From Hetaerina americana (taxonomy: Eukaryota; Arthropoda; Insecta; Odonata; Calopterygidae): a stretch of 64,000 bases of DNA. Location: positions 24,289,490 through 24,353,489 of the forward strand of contig JAKTNV010000001.1 of the NCBI GenBank assembly GCA_022747635.1, given 5' to 3'. The notes under the pieces are model-generated. The model was not told the DNA's origin, did no database searches, and worked only from the letters and a program-made list of their open reading frames with translations. Position numbers and translations under genes: made by a program. Below are positions 32,852-45,215 of the stretch, piece after piece (within the stretch, counting starts at the first letter, position 1; the number at the start of each line of letters is the position of its first letter).

Positions 32852-32944
32852 GCGGGAAGGGAAAAAACAAACGCCTGACGACGCAGTTGAATTCCCGTCG
32901 CCTTAGTAGCCTCAACGGCTGGAAAGGCGCAGAGCAAGGACCAC
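32852..32944 (+). mobile_element. Jockey-like LINE 3' UTR
   Basis: gccttagtagcctcaacgg, ctggaaaggcgcagagcaagg; matches the UTR at 3990-4050. Confidence 0.75.
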
Positions 32945-33070
32945 ACAAAGCCTTGCATTTCAGTATGCTGGAGTCTCTGATTCTTCGACCTGAAGACGCC
33001 GAATGCAACTTCGGCGAAACTGTTGTCAGCATCAAACGACGACGCGGTGAAACCCGAGAATGTCTGAATC
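32945..33070 (+). mobile_element. PLE 3' end resumed, with terminal hairpin
   Basis: After the Jockey-like insert the PLE continues: gctggagtctctgattc, then the hairpin CTGAAGA (32990-32996), C, GCCGAA/TTCGGC, GAAA (33016-33019), then a downstream block with gacgacgcggtgaaaccc. The flanks and subfamily fit the C-terminal fragment at 32457. Confidence 0.7.
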
Positions 33071-33173
33071 CTTCAAATTTTATCTTTTTTTCGGAAGAAA
33101 AATCTTTGTCTGCGTCACTGAAGCGCCTTCCGGCCCAAATTTCCTTTTATCTTATAAATAATCGGTAGTTACA

Positions 33174-33308
33174 GGATACCAGCGGGACGAGGTGAAAAAT
33201 GATATCAAACGATTTCTCACCGACATGGTGGCGAGCTGGTATGACATGGGCATGCAAAAACAGCTCCAGCTCCTACAGAAATTAATCAACCGAATCGAAA
33301 TTATGTAG
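33174..33308 (+). pseudogene. Tc1/mariner transposase C-terminal relic
   Basis: GYQRDEVKNDIKRFLTDMVA, SWYDMGMQKQLQLLQKLINR, stop at 33306-33308. The pattern FL-x-x-x-x-x-x-WYDxGMxK-L-x-RL-KCI is the C-terminal end of several mariner groups. Nothing of the catalytic core precedes it. Third mariner type in the window. Confidence 0.5.
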
Positions 33309-33599
33309 ATAAAGAGAGGACTGTTAAATTAATATTTGGAAATAAGTTATTTTAAATGAAAATATGGAGACCTCACTTTTGAGATTGCCCTCATACTTTA
33401 TGCAATAAGTGGTGACATTTTTGAAGTGGTTCTTAGATTCGATTTCGTATCGTGCGGGGAAAAAACGACTGCTTGAATCTTGAGCGCGTCCATCTCTTTC
33501 TTATATTATTCCAATATTCGAATCTACCAGTGGATAATTTGTTACCGTAATATTACCCTATGTGTCGCAAGAAAATTCAGACGTGCCCTTTACCTTTTT
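33309..33599. other. No recognised feature
   Basis: Short AT-rich interval. Confidence 0.4.
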
Positions 33600-33900
33600 A
33601 AAAGTCTTGATAAGTCTCGCCTGCTTTCTTTGAGAATCGAGTAGCACCCAAACTAATTCCTCCAACATAATCTGTACCCGCTTTTTCTCTTCTCGTAATA
33701 GTTTGAAACAAATCTATCAGATTTTCTCTGAGCCTTTTTTCCGATTCTTCAACTAACATTTCCCCAATGGAAATCAAATACGTACTTGCTGCATATTCCA
33801 CATGTGGCATAACTAATATTTAGGCATGACATATCCCTTACCTAACCCTGACATTTTCCTACAACTCGTCGAAGGAAACCAATACTCACATTTTATGAAC
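33600..33900 (+). repeat. Unnamed dispersed repeat, copy 2
   Basis: See 22200-22560 for the shared blocks. A minus-strand frame here (33810-33598) starts PHVEYAAS, faintly like post-RT segments of LINEs, but this is too weak for a family call. Confidence 0.45.
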
Positions 33901-34615
33901 CTATTTAAGAAGTAATTGATGGACGAATATTAATGAAGAAGGTGGGAGTTCAGTAATTTAACAGGGACTCCTTCGTCGGAATAGTCGATATAAAGCGACA
34001 GAGTAGACATTTAACGGGGAGAAATACCCTTGGTCTCCCGTTAAAGTTTCAGGTGTTAATCCTCAAATCGATTCTGCCAAATGATTTCCGGTTATAAGCT
34101 ATTTCAATATATTTCAAAGATGTTCCCTCGTTTCATTTGTACGGACGCAATTCGATTCGTTTCGTATTTGAAGCACACATTCATCGCTCTCTCGCGTGCT
34201 TATTTGATCTTTTTGTACGTTTCTCTGTTCGCATGTCATCGTTATTTCAAATTTCTGGTTGTATGCGAGTAATGGTAAACTAGGAGAAAATGCAGTTCAG
34301 ATCATCCGCATTCAATCGAGTTCGCTGGTCTTTCAGTAGTTTATAATGCAATATCCTACCGTGGCTTTATAATTCTCTTCCTGATGTATGCCTGTAACAT
34401 ATTTTTCATGTAACTTTTCCCATTCAAAAAATGTTAATGCGAAAATTGGTTGTTTCAAGAGTTGCAATTATATAATAATGAAATGCGTTTATTTACTACA
34501 GATGACAGTCCAATATCGATGTTTGAAAGCATACTCTGATGTTTCAGTAGTTAAAATAGCTATTAGGCTATACGAAAATTGTACGTTATTTCTTTAGAAT
34601 GCGAAATAGACAAAA
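33901..34615. other. No recognised feature
   Basis: AT-rich, short frames only. Confidence 0.4.
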
Positions 34616-34865
34616 AGAAAAGCACACGAAGAAGTGCTAGAATGGAAAGGAGAGGGGATATTTGTAGAAATTCAAGTGGGACAGAAAAAATAGATGTGGG
34701 GCATATTGATTAGCAATGGGGTGCTGAAGACTGAGAGGGGAGAATATTAGGCAAAAGAGGAAGGGGTAGGAATATGAGAGGAATGTTGTGGACGGGTGGG
34801 AGGGAGGAAGAAAGTATACGGAGTTGTAGAGGGTTTATTATACGTATTGTGGGGTGTGACAGCTT
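34616..34865 (+). mobile_element. RTE-like LINE 3' relic
   Basis: gaagaagtgctagaatgg (NEEVLEM), gggtgctgaagactgag, ggggagaatattaggcaaaag (GRILGKR) and gggagggaggaagaaag: the ORF tail in sense, decayed. Confidence 0.75.
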
Positions 34866-35154
34866 TAAGTCATTTTTAATTTATTAATTATTTTTGTATG
34901 ACTAAATAAATACTTCAAGTAATTCTAAGCTCAATTGGTGTAATATACGGTTAAATATTGCTAGAAGGTAATTTTAAGTAACTGAAAATGTAATCGCACT
35001 TTTAGAAAAACCCAGCTTCTACCGTGATTGGTTCTTCGTGCGGGTGGAGCATTGCATATACATTGATACATTGGTAGTTTTTAACCAAGATTTTCAAAGA
35101 AGTAGGTACATAGGATAAATAATTGGGTTACTCAAAGTAGATTTCTCAAAGAGG

Positions 35155-35345
35155 ATGAAATTGCTGGCAGGGGCGTTGAGTAAGGATTTTTTTAAAAAAA
35201 AAGGTTAGTGACAACTTTGGTTCGGAGTGTGGTTTTTATACGTCGATATGATATGCATTAAATTGTGTGGTGTTAGATTTCGTTCATGAACCTAGCCCTG
35301 GGTAGCTTGTATCTTTATTAAAAACCTATCTAAGTGGTGGGGATA
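35155..35345 (+). mobile_element. RTE-like LINE relic, short
   Basis: ggggcgttgagtaaggatt matches the TLSKD codons of the main copy (complement of 8780-8805), then actttggttcggagtgtgg (TLVRSVV). A possible 3' end aaaacctatcta is at 35327. Confidence 0.5.
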
Positions 35346-37439
35346 CGACTACAAGTAATAGTTTTTCATTTAAATACGAGTTATTCAATTTTCATTATGA
35401 CTTTTTAAAATAAGCATTTTTCTTATGCTCTGTACATTTAAAAAATGATTCTTAAAGGTTCATTGTCATAAAAATGTTACATTGCAATGGTAGTTAAACG
35501 TATTATAAGCGCAACTGACGCGCATTAATACTATTATTTTCGATCAATCAAGAACATATTTTATTGTGAGGAATTATTTTTGGGGTAAGTAAGTTCAAGA
35601 TTCATAAAAAATCATCCGAATGTTGAATTCGTGCAACGAAAGTCCGGTAAGGTCAACGGCGCTTGGAGCCTTGTTCGGAGACGGACGGAATAAAACCCCT
35701 GCTGTAATAAAAAAAAACCGAGATTCCATTAAAGATAGTCCGTGCCACCCAAGTTGATGTGAGGCAGGGGGAGAATGAAAAAGCTTCGACAAAAGAGACT
35801 CTCCCGCACGCGCGTGCTTGCATCCCCTTCGGAGTGTCGAACAATTGAAGGGTTCTCAGGATTACCCCCCGAAGGGTTTGGGGACTAATAATAATGGGAG
35901 AGGTGCGGTAGAGGGAGCAAGGTAGGGCTGGAGTGGTCAAAGTGTCGCGGGAAGCGAGGGAAGGGAGGAAGGGCAGGAGGAGATGGTCCACTACCCCCGA
36001 GGAAATAAAATTAGTCGGGTCGGGATGGGATGGAGAAGGGGGGTGACAGAAGGTGGAAGCGAACCGCAAGCGTTCCCTGGGAACGAGGAGGAAGAGACTG
36101 CTGTAGGAAGGATGGTCCGGAGGGACAAGGACCGGGGATGTGTTTTAGGAACGAAAAGGGGAAAAATCAAGGAGGGGAGTAGTAGTACAAGGGCGAAGTT
36201 GAGATGAGAAATTTACCATGGATACGGGACACGTGGCGCAGTTATGGGCGCAGTATTTGATGGGCGGTGACGGAACGAGAATGACCGGATTTCTTCGGGT
36301 CGTTTCGGGATATATCTTCTGGGTCGACCGTAGGTTCATTTCCCATGCCCATGATGACCGTGAAACATGAGAGTAGATAGTGATTTGCCATCACGAGGAC
36401 CCAGAGGGCGAGAGGTTAAAAGTGGATTTTTTTAAGGAACAAATATACGGTTCGACTGGAGCCGTTTCGTGAATCTTACGTGTATCCTTTCAGTTGATGT
36501 TTTTAGGTATTTTTTACCAATTGAAATATTGCAATTGGGTGGAAAGTTTAGGAGCTAAAATTGCTGTTTTCCTTGCTTCAATAACTGTTTTTATTATGTC
36601 AGTGCAAGCATTATACTATAGAATACAATACTTTTTATTTTCAATCTACAAGTTTTTTGTTCTCCACTATCTCGGTTATATTGCAGAAATACATAATCAG
36701 TTGCAATATTTAAATTTTGTCCTTCATGTGGTGGTGGATCCGGGGAGGATAAAGGGAAAGCGGTGGGATAGGGCGATTTAGGGGGGTTGGAGTGTGGGAG
36801 AGATGGTGGTCACAGAGCTATGCGTGACATATAGTGGGGTGAGTTATCGAAGGTGCATATGGCATGGAGGTTGTTACAGTGAAGTATTGCTTGTCTGTTG
36901 GGAGGGATTGTCTTTGGGCACTGCGCGGGGGTTAATCAATTTTTGGAATAAGAGGGTGGGAAAAGAGAAGTGTCGATTTTTGGTCAGGTAATTGACCGAA
37001 AATTTGACCGGATTATGACTCAAATCCGTCAAAACCGGCAAGTACCTTGGTCATGATGGTGCAGTTAGCCATCAAAACGTCATTAATATCATTCAAGGTG
37101 TACTATGTAATTATAAGCATGTTTGAACGGTCTTTCATGAATTTTACTGCTAAGCATTGCGGCAACTTTCTCTTTATTTGTCCGAAATTATTTCTTTTTC
37201 ATTACTTCGTTACTCATACTGCACATGAGTCTCTTCCTTACTGTACCTCGCTTGCATTAATATAACATTCTTCCTTCCATTACGGCCTTCTACATACCGC
37301 TAAATCTCAAGATTTTATCCATTAACTACCACTGCCTTTTTTTATTTTCCCCCAATAACTTCCACTCTTAAATGGACTATGGGATAATGGGCTCACAACA
37401 TTTAAAACTTCAATGTTTATCTTTCCTTCCATCATAACT
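35346..37439. other. Gene-poor, GC-rich patch 35640-36230
   Basis: The patch keeps many CpGs and holds a 138-codon minus frame (36069-35653, Pro/Ser-rich, no domain). The 95-codon plus frame at 36494-36781 is hydrophobic but unrecognised. I would not call any of these a gene. Confidence 0.4.
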
Positions 37440-37790
37440 AATTTTCTCTACCCTTCGACGTCACAGACACATCTCAAAAACCTCCAATCTGCACCCAATC
37501 CTCTGGAATGAAAAGACAAAGTCTCTTATCTAAAAAATACTACGCACCAATGCCTAACCTTTTCTAATAGTTTCATTGCATTTTTACAGTGCACCTGTCA
37601 TCGATTGCCGTCTTGCAAATGCCTTTCCCGCTCATTCAATTCTTCCCCTAATTTCCTCGCTCCCACGCTCCGTTTTCACCAAAAGACTGCCCAAATACAG
37701 CATCTGTTTCACCTGCTCTAAGTGTTTTTCCCTCCTGCTTTAATAATATTTAATTCATTCTTCCTAATTCTCAAGAATTTCACGAACATT
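37440..37790 (-). mobile_element. RTE-like LINE 3' relic
   Basis: On the minus strand: gagcaggtgaaacagatgctg (EQVKQML), tatttgggcagtcttttgg (YLGSLL), then ggaggtttttgagatgtg (EVFEM). Covers the YLGS block to the FEMW block with many gaps. Confidence 0.7.
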
Positions 37791-39525
37791 TTTGTTATTC
37801 TGGTGACTATCTTATTGTCAGCTACAGAAAACCTTAATCAAGTTGAAACACACTTAAGGGCTTTACCAGAACCATAGGCAGGGAAACTACCAATTCCTAC
37901 ACCATTCATGTATGTAAAAGACATTTTGAAGCGACGAAATATGTTTTTTGAGAAAAGATACATATCTTTAAGATGCTATTTCATCAAGATAGATTTCTTT
38001 AACTCATGTCCAAGCCCATTCCGTGCATCATTATTCCATCCTAATCCGTTCAATTTCAGCCCTAACCCTTTGGAGGGCGGCAGGGTCGAATTTTGTACCC
38101 CGTAAAGGGTATTGAGTGGAGTCGTAAGGGGAGATGCTTGGTGCTCATTCATTCACAGTTAACCCATATGCAATCGTGCCGCTGAGACTTGAATCGTTCC
38201 ACCCACATGTTATCGCAGATATCGAATAATTTTCAATTTCCTATGGCGCCACATTCGGTTATTTATTTTTTATTTAATTTTTTTGTAGACAGACAAGGAA
38301 ACAACCAGCAACCTGGGCATTTGCACTCACGGTTCATTGCCGGGAATCCATATTTACCGAGAACCTACTATATGTCCCATTATTTCATTATCATTTTTTT
38401 ATGAAAAATCTCGCCCCATTGGTAAAGGTGTAGTTGAAATTCTTCTAGCTTCCAAGGTAAATTATGCCTTTGGATCAAATTTTGAAGTGACAGTGTGATG
38501 TTAAAGGTTATGATGGTAATAGTAGCACCAAAATTTCCAATGCAACGAATGGTGAATCTGCTCATAAAATCGGAGGTAACGTTTACTCTAGACCATTTGA
38601 TTCTGCGATATTTCCAAACATTTGTATGTCATTTTCCTCAAATATAATGCATCTCACCTACATGTCGCGTAATGTCAATGTTATATAATGTCCCTGGGTG
38701 GATTTATTCGTAGTTATTCCAATTTTGATCTTGAAATCCTTCTATTTACTCCAATAATTAATCGGAGGCTTTCAATGACACGTCCCGCGAAACGCAAAAA
38801 AAATGATAGCACCCGATTATTCACATGTTAGATCTTTGGGAGAAAATATTTTGCCATGTGCGTACTATTCGTCTTCACATCCATTAGGTACATAGAGGTA
38901 AATAATATATTCGGGATCTTTTACAGGATAATCAAATTAACATTCTCGTGGCCTTGATTTTATGCGAACATTTTCCAAAAATTAATATTTTTTATCTACA
39001 CCTTACATCAGTTCACCAGTTTTTCATATTTTATGTAATTCTCTTTCCCTTTACTATCCTTACTTTGAGATCCCTTCCATATTAGTGGCCGAATTCAACT
39101 TTTAAATATTTGCGATTTCCCAATATTCATCCTGTATAGTATACACGCATGTGTATGGCTATATTTATTCTATTTATCCGCCTGCGGGTAAATAAGGATT
39201 TTTTAACTCGGTGTGGTTTCCGTGAAAACTTTTTAGTGTAATTAGCAAGCTAAAATTCGATTATATAGGTATATTTTGTTATTTCAAGGAAGAAAGTTAT
39301 TTCATAAATCGAACGCCTATTTTTAAGCGAAACTAACGCATTACTTTGCATGCAAATGTAGCATAATTAAATGCTACTCGGTAGCATTAAAAATTAATTT
39401 TTATTAACTTTATTCTACCGAGATAGGATAGGTTTTCAATTGGCTCGTTGGTCGTTACATACTACTCTACTCCTTTTTACAGTAACTAATTTTTTAGCTT
39501 TAAATACATTTTACCTCTCTCAAAT
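37791..39525. other. No recognised feature
   Basis: AT-rich, short frames only. Confidence 0.45.
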
Positions 39526-39850
39526 TCATCCGATCTTCTTCCTTTTGTCCCGCTTTCCCACCATTCTTCCCTTTATTACCACCTGCAGCAACCCTTTGTT
39601 ACCATTTTCCAAACAACCTTCTTGCCTATCGTTCGTTTTGATTTTGTTCACTTCATTTTTTAATAATTCTTCTCCGCATCCACATGTCAAAAGGCCTCCA
39701 AATCTTTGTTTATCCTCCTTCCTCGACGACCAAGTTTCCGAGCCATGCAATATTTCGTTTCAAGTGTGGTATTTTTTTCTATAAATATTTACTTCAAGCC
39801 TCTGTCATCAACTCCCGTCTCTCTGTGAAAGACTGTTTGCTTATTTCAAG
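39526..39850 (-). mobile_element. RTE-like LINE 3' relic with partial open frame
   Basis: A 74-codon minus frame reads MHGSETWSSRKEDKQRFGGL (compare MCGAETWSLKQEDRRRLEAF of the main copy) and ends GRMVGKRDKRKKIG. One of the better-preserved tails; the frame continues up to the MTEARRELL region near 39810. Confidence 0.8.
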
Positions 39851-40734
39851 TATCAAATAAAACAAAGAATTAATGTATGCGTAGACATGGCAAGACAAAT
39901 TAGTATATAATGAATAATCATTTTTTTCCTTCAAGTCATTAACAAAGGCCTTCTTGAAATTTAATTCCAAATTTTTCAAATCGAGGATGGAATTAGGAAT
40001 GTTATTCACATAGCATTTATACTTTTATAAATTTGGATCCAACCAAGAGTTTTTTGTCCGAGTTTGGAGTCATTAAATTTGGGTAATTTCCATGCAGCAT
40101 CCTTATGTGAATTAAAAAGAACATGCCTGCAGATCGATAGTAATTGCTCTATGAAACTGAGCTTGCTTTCGTAAGCGTTGTTATTTATTGGCAACTCTCC
40201 CTGAGCTCCTATTAGCCGCTAGAACATCTGTGCGCGCTAGTGGACTCGATGCCTGACAGTTAATATAACGATTAATGTACCCCAGAGGGCATCGAGGCTT
40301 TATCGTCTGTTATTTTTTTTGCAGTTCTTCGTAGCAATGGCTTGATATGAAAGAAAAACGATTGACCCAATTCTATTGAATTGTCGATTAGGAAAAATGA
40401 CGTGGTTTGAGTACTTAATATCTCTTTTCCATGAGAAACAAATTGGTCTTCATAAGGATAAGCCTCGAATTATTATTCCATTCGCTTTTTTTTCGAATTA
40501 ACTTTTACGTACCCTAACTTTGAGGTTTTTAATGTCTTTGACATAATGCTTGAAATCGGTCTAATCAAGCAGAAAAATGGAAAAAGTTTAGACATTGAAA
40601 AATAATTGCATTGATCGATTTACAATGAAACAGTCGATTTTTGGAGTTCAGTGAATTTTAATTTCCGCAAATCATCTCGCATCTTTTGATATTGCTCTTT
40701 AATATACGAAAATATCAAATCTTAAATACGTTTG

Positions 40735-40735
<1 letters not shown>
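39851..40735. other. No recognised feature
   Basis: AT-rich, short frames only. Confidence 0.45.

Positions 40736-40780
<45 letters not shown>
40736..40780. repeat. (TA)n microsatellite
   Basis: Pure TA immediately upstream of a LINE 3' terminal scrap. Confidence 0.95.
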
Positions 40781-40784
<4 letters not shown>

Positions 40785-40786
40785 TA

Positions 40787-40870
40787 CGTCCATCCAAAAA
40801 CCTACCTTAACCGGTAGATTACCTAATAATAATAATAATAATAATAATATATATAGATATATATATATAA
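40787..40870 (+). mobile_element. RTE-like LINE 3' terminus with (AAT)n and (TA)n tail
   Basis: gtccatccaaaaacctacc, then ttaaccggtagattacc, then eight AAT units (40825-40848) and a short TA run. It shows the native tail of the family: AAT repeats, not poly(A), as known for RTE-like LINEs. Confidence 0.85.
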
Positions 40871-41150
40871 GTACTTTTTTATTGCAAATTAAATAAGGAG
40901 AGAATCACTCATTTTTGTCATGTTAACAGATTTTAAAATACGACAATGTTTTTCAATGGATATTAAAAAAAAAGATTCACTGCAGTTAAAAAAAGTATAT
41001 AAATATTTTAGAACTTTTTTTGTTTTATTGAAAATTAAAAAAGGAGAGAATCACTCATTTTTGTTATATTAACAGATTGTAAAATACGACAATGTTTTTC
41101 AATGGATATTAAAAAAAATATATTCACCGCAGCTAAAAAAAAGTAAATTT
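40871..41150. repeat. Tandem duplication, period about 145 bp
   Basis: ggagagaatcactcattttt occurs at 40898 and 41043; acgacaatgtttttcaatgg follows in both. The two copies differ at about ten positions and by small A-run indels, so the duplication is not recent. Confidence 0.9.
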
Positions 41151-43156
41151 AGCATAGTAAATTTAGCATAATATTTCTAATTTAATAATTTTTTTTCCGT
41201 CTGTCGAGTTTTCTTGAAGATGTAAATTGATCATATCACGAACTTAGTAGATAAACGAATTTGTGTGGCGCATCTGTGACAAACCGATTGTTTTGAAATT
41301 TCGTTCAACCAGGTTAAAGTGCCTGTAAAAAAAAAACTTTAGGATAAAAATGTAATCACTAAAACCGCGATAGATTGAACAATTGATGAGCTCATACGTT
41401 TTAAAAGTGTGCCTTGTAAATATGGTATTCATTTATTTCCCATCTTGATTTAATTTTACGACAGAGGGTAATGAAATGATAATAAATAACTATAATTCAC
41501 TACAGAAATCAGTGCGCCATTCTATAACCACAAATGCATATGTTACATTGGATGCTGAACTAGCTTGACCATTATTTACTATTTTGCCTGTGTATTTATA
41601 ACGTACATCGTATTGCCAATTGAGTGCGATTTTCTTTCGAGTAATTAGTAATTTTTCATGTACGTACATGAAAGAATTACTTGCCTCATTTAACTGAATT
41701 GCTTAAGGCTAAATATGGCCACTTATATATAATTGATTTTTTTATAACAATTTGATCATATCTTGTGCGTATTCGCTTAATTGTGAAGTGTTCCACCGCT
41801 GTTAGAAATCATGAAAGGGTATCCCCTGGAAATACAGTAATAAAGTTCACGCGTTTGAAGACTAACTGAATAGAAATGGTTGAAGAGTTTAAAAAGCTAA
41901 TGAGTGGGAATGATTCTAGGCTCGATACACATGTGTAGGCGAGACCACGAGCGGAAGAAAACAAACCAACTGACAGGACCGACATCAGGACTCAGTCCAT
42001 ATTTTGTGATCAAAAGATTAGGTAACGTAGGGCAACTCAAAATACCGAAAAATAAATCTTACCCAAAGTTAAAATCATCAATTCTACGAATGGCCAATGA
42101 TCTATCATCCATCTTCCGCAACTCCATCCTCTCTCCACCTTTCACGATGTGAGGCGATAAAAATATTAGGATTAAAAGAGAGGGGATATTCTATCAACAT
42201 ATTAATAATTTATAACCTTTTCCCAAGGAGGTTGATTTTTTCATTGTCGACAAACACCTTGGTATCGGAGATAACTTTGTTTCTTTTAATTGTTCCGCTT
42301 TTAACTGAAACGTAACTATTTAAATGTGAAACTTATTGATCTTATTTCAATTACCACAGCATACATTTCGTGAAAGTAAAAAGGTAAAATTTGAGAAAAT
42401 TATGAATTTATTATAGTTCAAATGTGTACCTTCCAAATGAAAATTAGCTCTTTTATTTTATGGAGAAAAACTGGAACAAATTCTGGCATTGGTTGAAAAA
42501 AATTTAATTTCATTTCGTTGTATGTTACTTAAAAAAGTATTTTTCCATTTTCTTTTTAATATATATTTTCGTGTGATGATTCATTACATGGATACAAGAG
42601 TTTGAATATGGGTCGCCGTAGTCATGAAGCGGAGGTGAGTAGGCGTGAGTTAAAATCCACGAAAGCCCAACGGCAGAAAATGATGACCGCCAGCCCTCAC
42701 GAAACCGTGCAAACGTTTAGGCGACGTTATACGGTCCGTTCATTACTTTGCGTAATCTATGGAAAACAGGGACACTCCCGTAGTTCCGAGTAAATGCTAT
42801 CGTGTCGCCGGGGAGCGTTGAATATTCTCCTCGTGGCCGGAATTTCCTTAAGGGGATAATTCCTCCATATCAGGGATAACACTTCCTCTTAATTAAAAAT
42901 ATATTATACGCCATGCTTTTCTTTAGAAAATGATGAAAAAATACTGCTGGCTTACCGACAGTGATAAAATAATATTTACGGCTGGCAAATATTGGATTTT
43001 CGCCTTTAATCGCAGTACGCATAATTTTGACTTTCTTTCGCTCATATTTTTTCTTAATAATATTTGCCTGAAAAACGCTACAACATGAGTATCCAAGTTG
43101 ATAAAATGCACTCCCCGTGATCGCGTCATTGAGGTGAGCCAAAAGAGATGTAATTT

Positions 43157-43158
<2 letters not shown>
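41151..43158. other. Gene-poor stretch with a short palindrome
   Basis: Palindrome around catgtacgtacatg (41647-41682, about 17 bp per arm, one mismatch). Frames at 41904-42152 and 42602-42793 show no known domain. Confidence 0.45.

Positions 43159-43230
<72 letters not shown>
43159..43230. repeat. (TA)n microsatellite
   Basis: About 65 bases of TA with a CACA/TATG right edge. Confidence 0.96.
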
Positions 43231-43235
<5 letters not shown>

Positions 43236-43469
43236 TGTATCAAACAAATACCAAATACGATGTAAGATATAACCACACAATTTTTAAAGTTTAAAATAAT
43301 TAAAATTTTCCCGAGTACTTGTACACAGCATAATAATATATAAAATATTGAAAAATTTTACATGGGGCTTATGTTGGTATAGTTTTCAAACCTGGTCGTA
43401 ATAGCAGGAGAATAAGTGTAAATTGGAAGTCATTTAAACGTGCATGTTGAGAAAAATAAAGGAATAATT

Positions 43470-43862
43470 TAATTGAACGAAAAGGAAAACAAAAGAGGAA
43501 ATTCCAAGCATGTCAAGAGGAGGTGAGGGATGGTTATAGGGGATGCATTCGAAGAAGGCAGGACAGTTGGATGCAGGAGATTATTCAGAGAGAGGCAATG
43601 AGTTGCTGAAGACTGATGTAGAGGGGAGAATCCTGGGAACGCGATGCAAAGGGAGGAAGAGAATAAAATTGTGGATGGAAATGAGGGAAGGAGGATTTAG
43701 AATGAAGGACAATTCTACGTTACGTTAATGTAGGCTTCTAAGGATTTTTTTGTCATGCTATTTAGGGCTTAGGGTCGCAGTAGTGCTCAGCTCCAAGAAC
43801 CACCAACAACCTCTCCGGTGAGCTGGTAGAATACGACTAATAAATCATGGAGTATTCATATT
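43470..43862 (+). mobile_element. RTE-like LINE 3' relic to its terminus
   Basis: gaacgaaaaggaaaac (WTEKK), gaaggcaggacagttggatg (RQDSW), ggggagaatcctgggaacgc (GRILGTR), then a UTR and a decayed terminus: ccaccaacaacctctccgg, ctggtagaatacgactaata. Confidence 0.75.
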
Positions 43863-44359
43863 TATATATTTTCATATATGCCAAAATTGCTACTACTACA
43901 TGACGTGCAAGTGCTTTGATGAGAGAACTCTGAAATCAGAATAATAACGTATTAATTTCAATGAAAGAGCGATAACCATTATTATTGCGTTAATAATAGA
44001 TAAAAAAGTATCTTTCCGAGTCTGAATTCACTCATTTCACATTACATTATGTATCATATGGGAATACGAGTATTTTTAAGCGCATGTTTTCCGTTATGTA
44101 ATCTTCGTATCGTCCTCTCCCTCTCAGTTGCCAATCGCACCCTCGTCCCATCGTACGGTGCACCAGAGTTATGCGTGAGCATAAATTGTTCCCACCCGCT
44201 GAGAGCAGTACCGACGCGGCGAGCGGGTCCATGGAGATGACATCCACTCCTCCCCCCCCCCCGTCCCGATATTCCCAAGGTCTCCCTCTTCCTCACACGC
44301 CATCTCTGTCTCCCTCCCCCTCCCTTCGTCACTCTTAATCTTTTGAATCTTCAGGACCG
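43863..44359. other. No recognised gene
   Basis: Contains a C run at 44261-44271 and overlapping short frames on both strands (44047-44390); none convincing. Confidence 0.4.
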
Positions 44360-44620
44360 GTAGCCGATCCCAATAGTAAACCATTGCCATTCTGTTCGAC
44401 CATCGAATCGAAATGTTTCACTGTGCGCTATGCGATTCCGATACTCGATGCGATGTCATATCGCGATGCATCGTTTCTGACGCTGGATGTGCTATCTGAT
44501 ATTTTACGATTCGATACCACTTACACACGTAATTCGATCCTTTTTTCCTGGTTTAATACAGTGCTCCGATTCAATCTCAGCGCCGCGACATAATCGGATA
44601 TTGCGGTTTAATTTTGGAAT
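44360..44620. repeat. CGAT-rich degenerate tract
   Basis: Many CGAT/GATGCGAT words: catcgaatcgaaa, actcgatgcgatgtc, atatcgcgatgcatcg, acgattcgatacc. Resembles the longer tract at 51460-52150 in word use. Confidence 0.4.
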
Positions 44621-44817
44621 CGTGGTTTGCGGTTCACCTACATAGTGGCTATTAATTGAGATGCTGTGTTGTGAATTCATTAGCTCGTGAGTAATTAGTG
44701 TAAGTACAATGTTTGCATCAATAAGAATAAATCAATAATTATTTTATGCTGGAGTGAGAATATGAAAGCATATATCGCAATACAAGGAGTGAAAATAGAG
44801 TAAGTGGAATCTACCTG

Positions 44818-45215
44818 GGCGGCAGAATATAACTTGGGATGGTAGAAGTTCGACCGACTTAGAGCGAAGAGTAGCCCAACTAAAGAAAGCGTGTTTCTTT
44901 AAGAAGAGGCCAATGATATTTTCAAAGAACACCTGAGACTGCAAACAAGTCAAGTTCGTCAAAGCGTTCGTATTGAGCATGACACTCTACCGATCAGATA
45001 CTTGAAACATTGGAAAAGTGGAACAAAGAATAAAAGAAGAAGTCTTTGAAACATGGCGCTAAAGAGGAGTATACTGAAGATTTACTGGAAAAATAGGGAA
45101 CTATGAAGTAGCATACGAAAGAGCAAAAGAGGAAAGAACCACATGGAAAGAGCACTATACGACAAACAAGAAGAACTATACCTGAATGGATACGAGACAC
45201 CATGAAGCATACGTA
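44818..45215 (+). pseudogene. Relic of a second LINE family (post-RT region)
   Basis: One frame reads ITWDGRSSTDLERRVAQLKK then ACFFKKRPMIFSKNT, and after a stop VKFVKAFVLSMTLYRSDT and AYERAKEERTTWKEHY. The blocks YLGS-I-x-x-DGR-x-x-x-D-IxRRIAxAKxAF and K-x-F-x-KAF-VWSxxLYGSETW are standard after the RT domain in many LINEs. Differs clearly from the RTE-like family here. Several stops. Confidence 0.7.

Noticed and set aside
32653..32945. Target-site duplication ggaccac around the Jockey-like insert
   Set aside because: The right ggaccac aligns with the element's own UTR (gggctac in the copy at 4031), so it is not a duplication of the target.
32990..33019. Calling the PLE hairpins working hammerhead ribozymes
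   Set aside because: The conserved unpaired base before stem II breaks the canonical core and flanking stems were not demonstrated by eye, so only hammerhead-like is claimed.
35653..36069. 138-codon minus-strand frame as a gene
   Set aside because: Pro/Ser-rich, no domain, overlaps an equally long frame on the other strand in a GC-rich patch; likely composition-driven.
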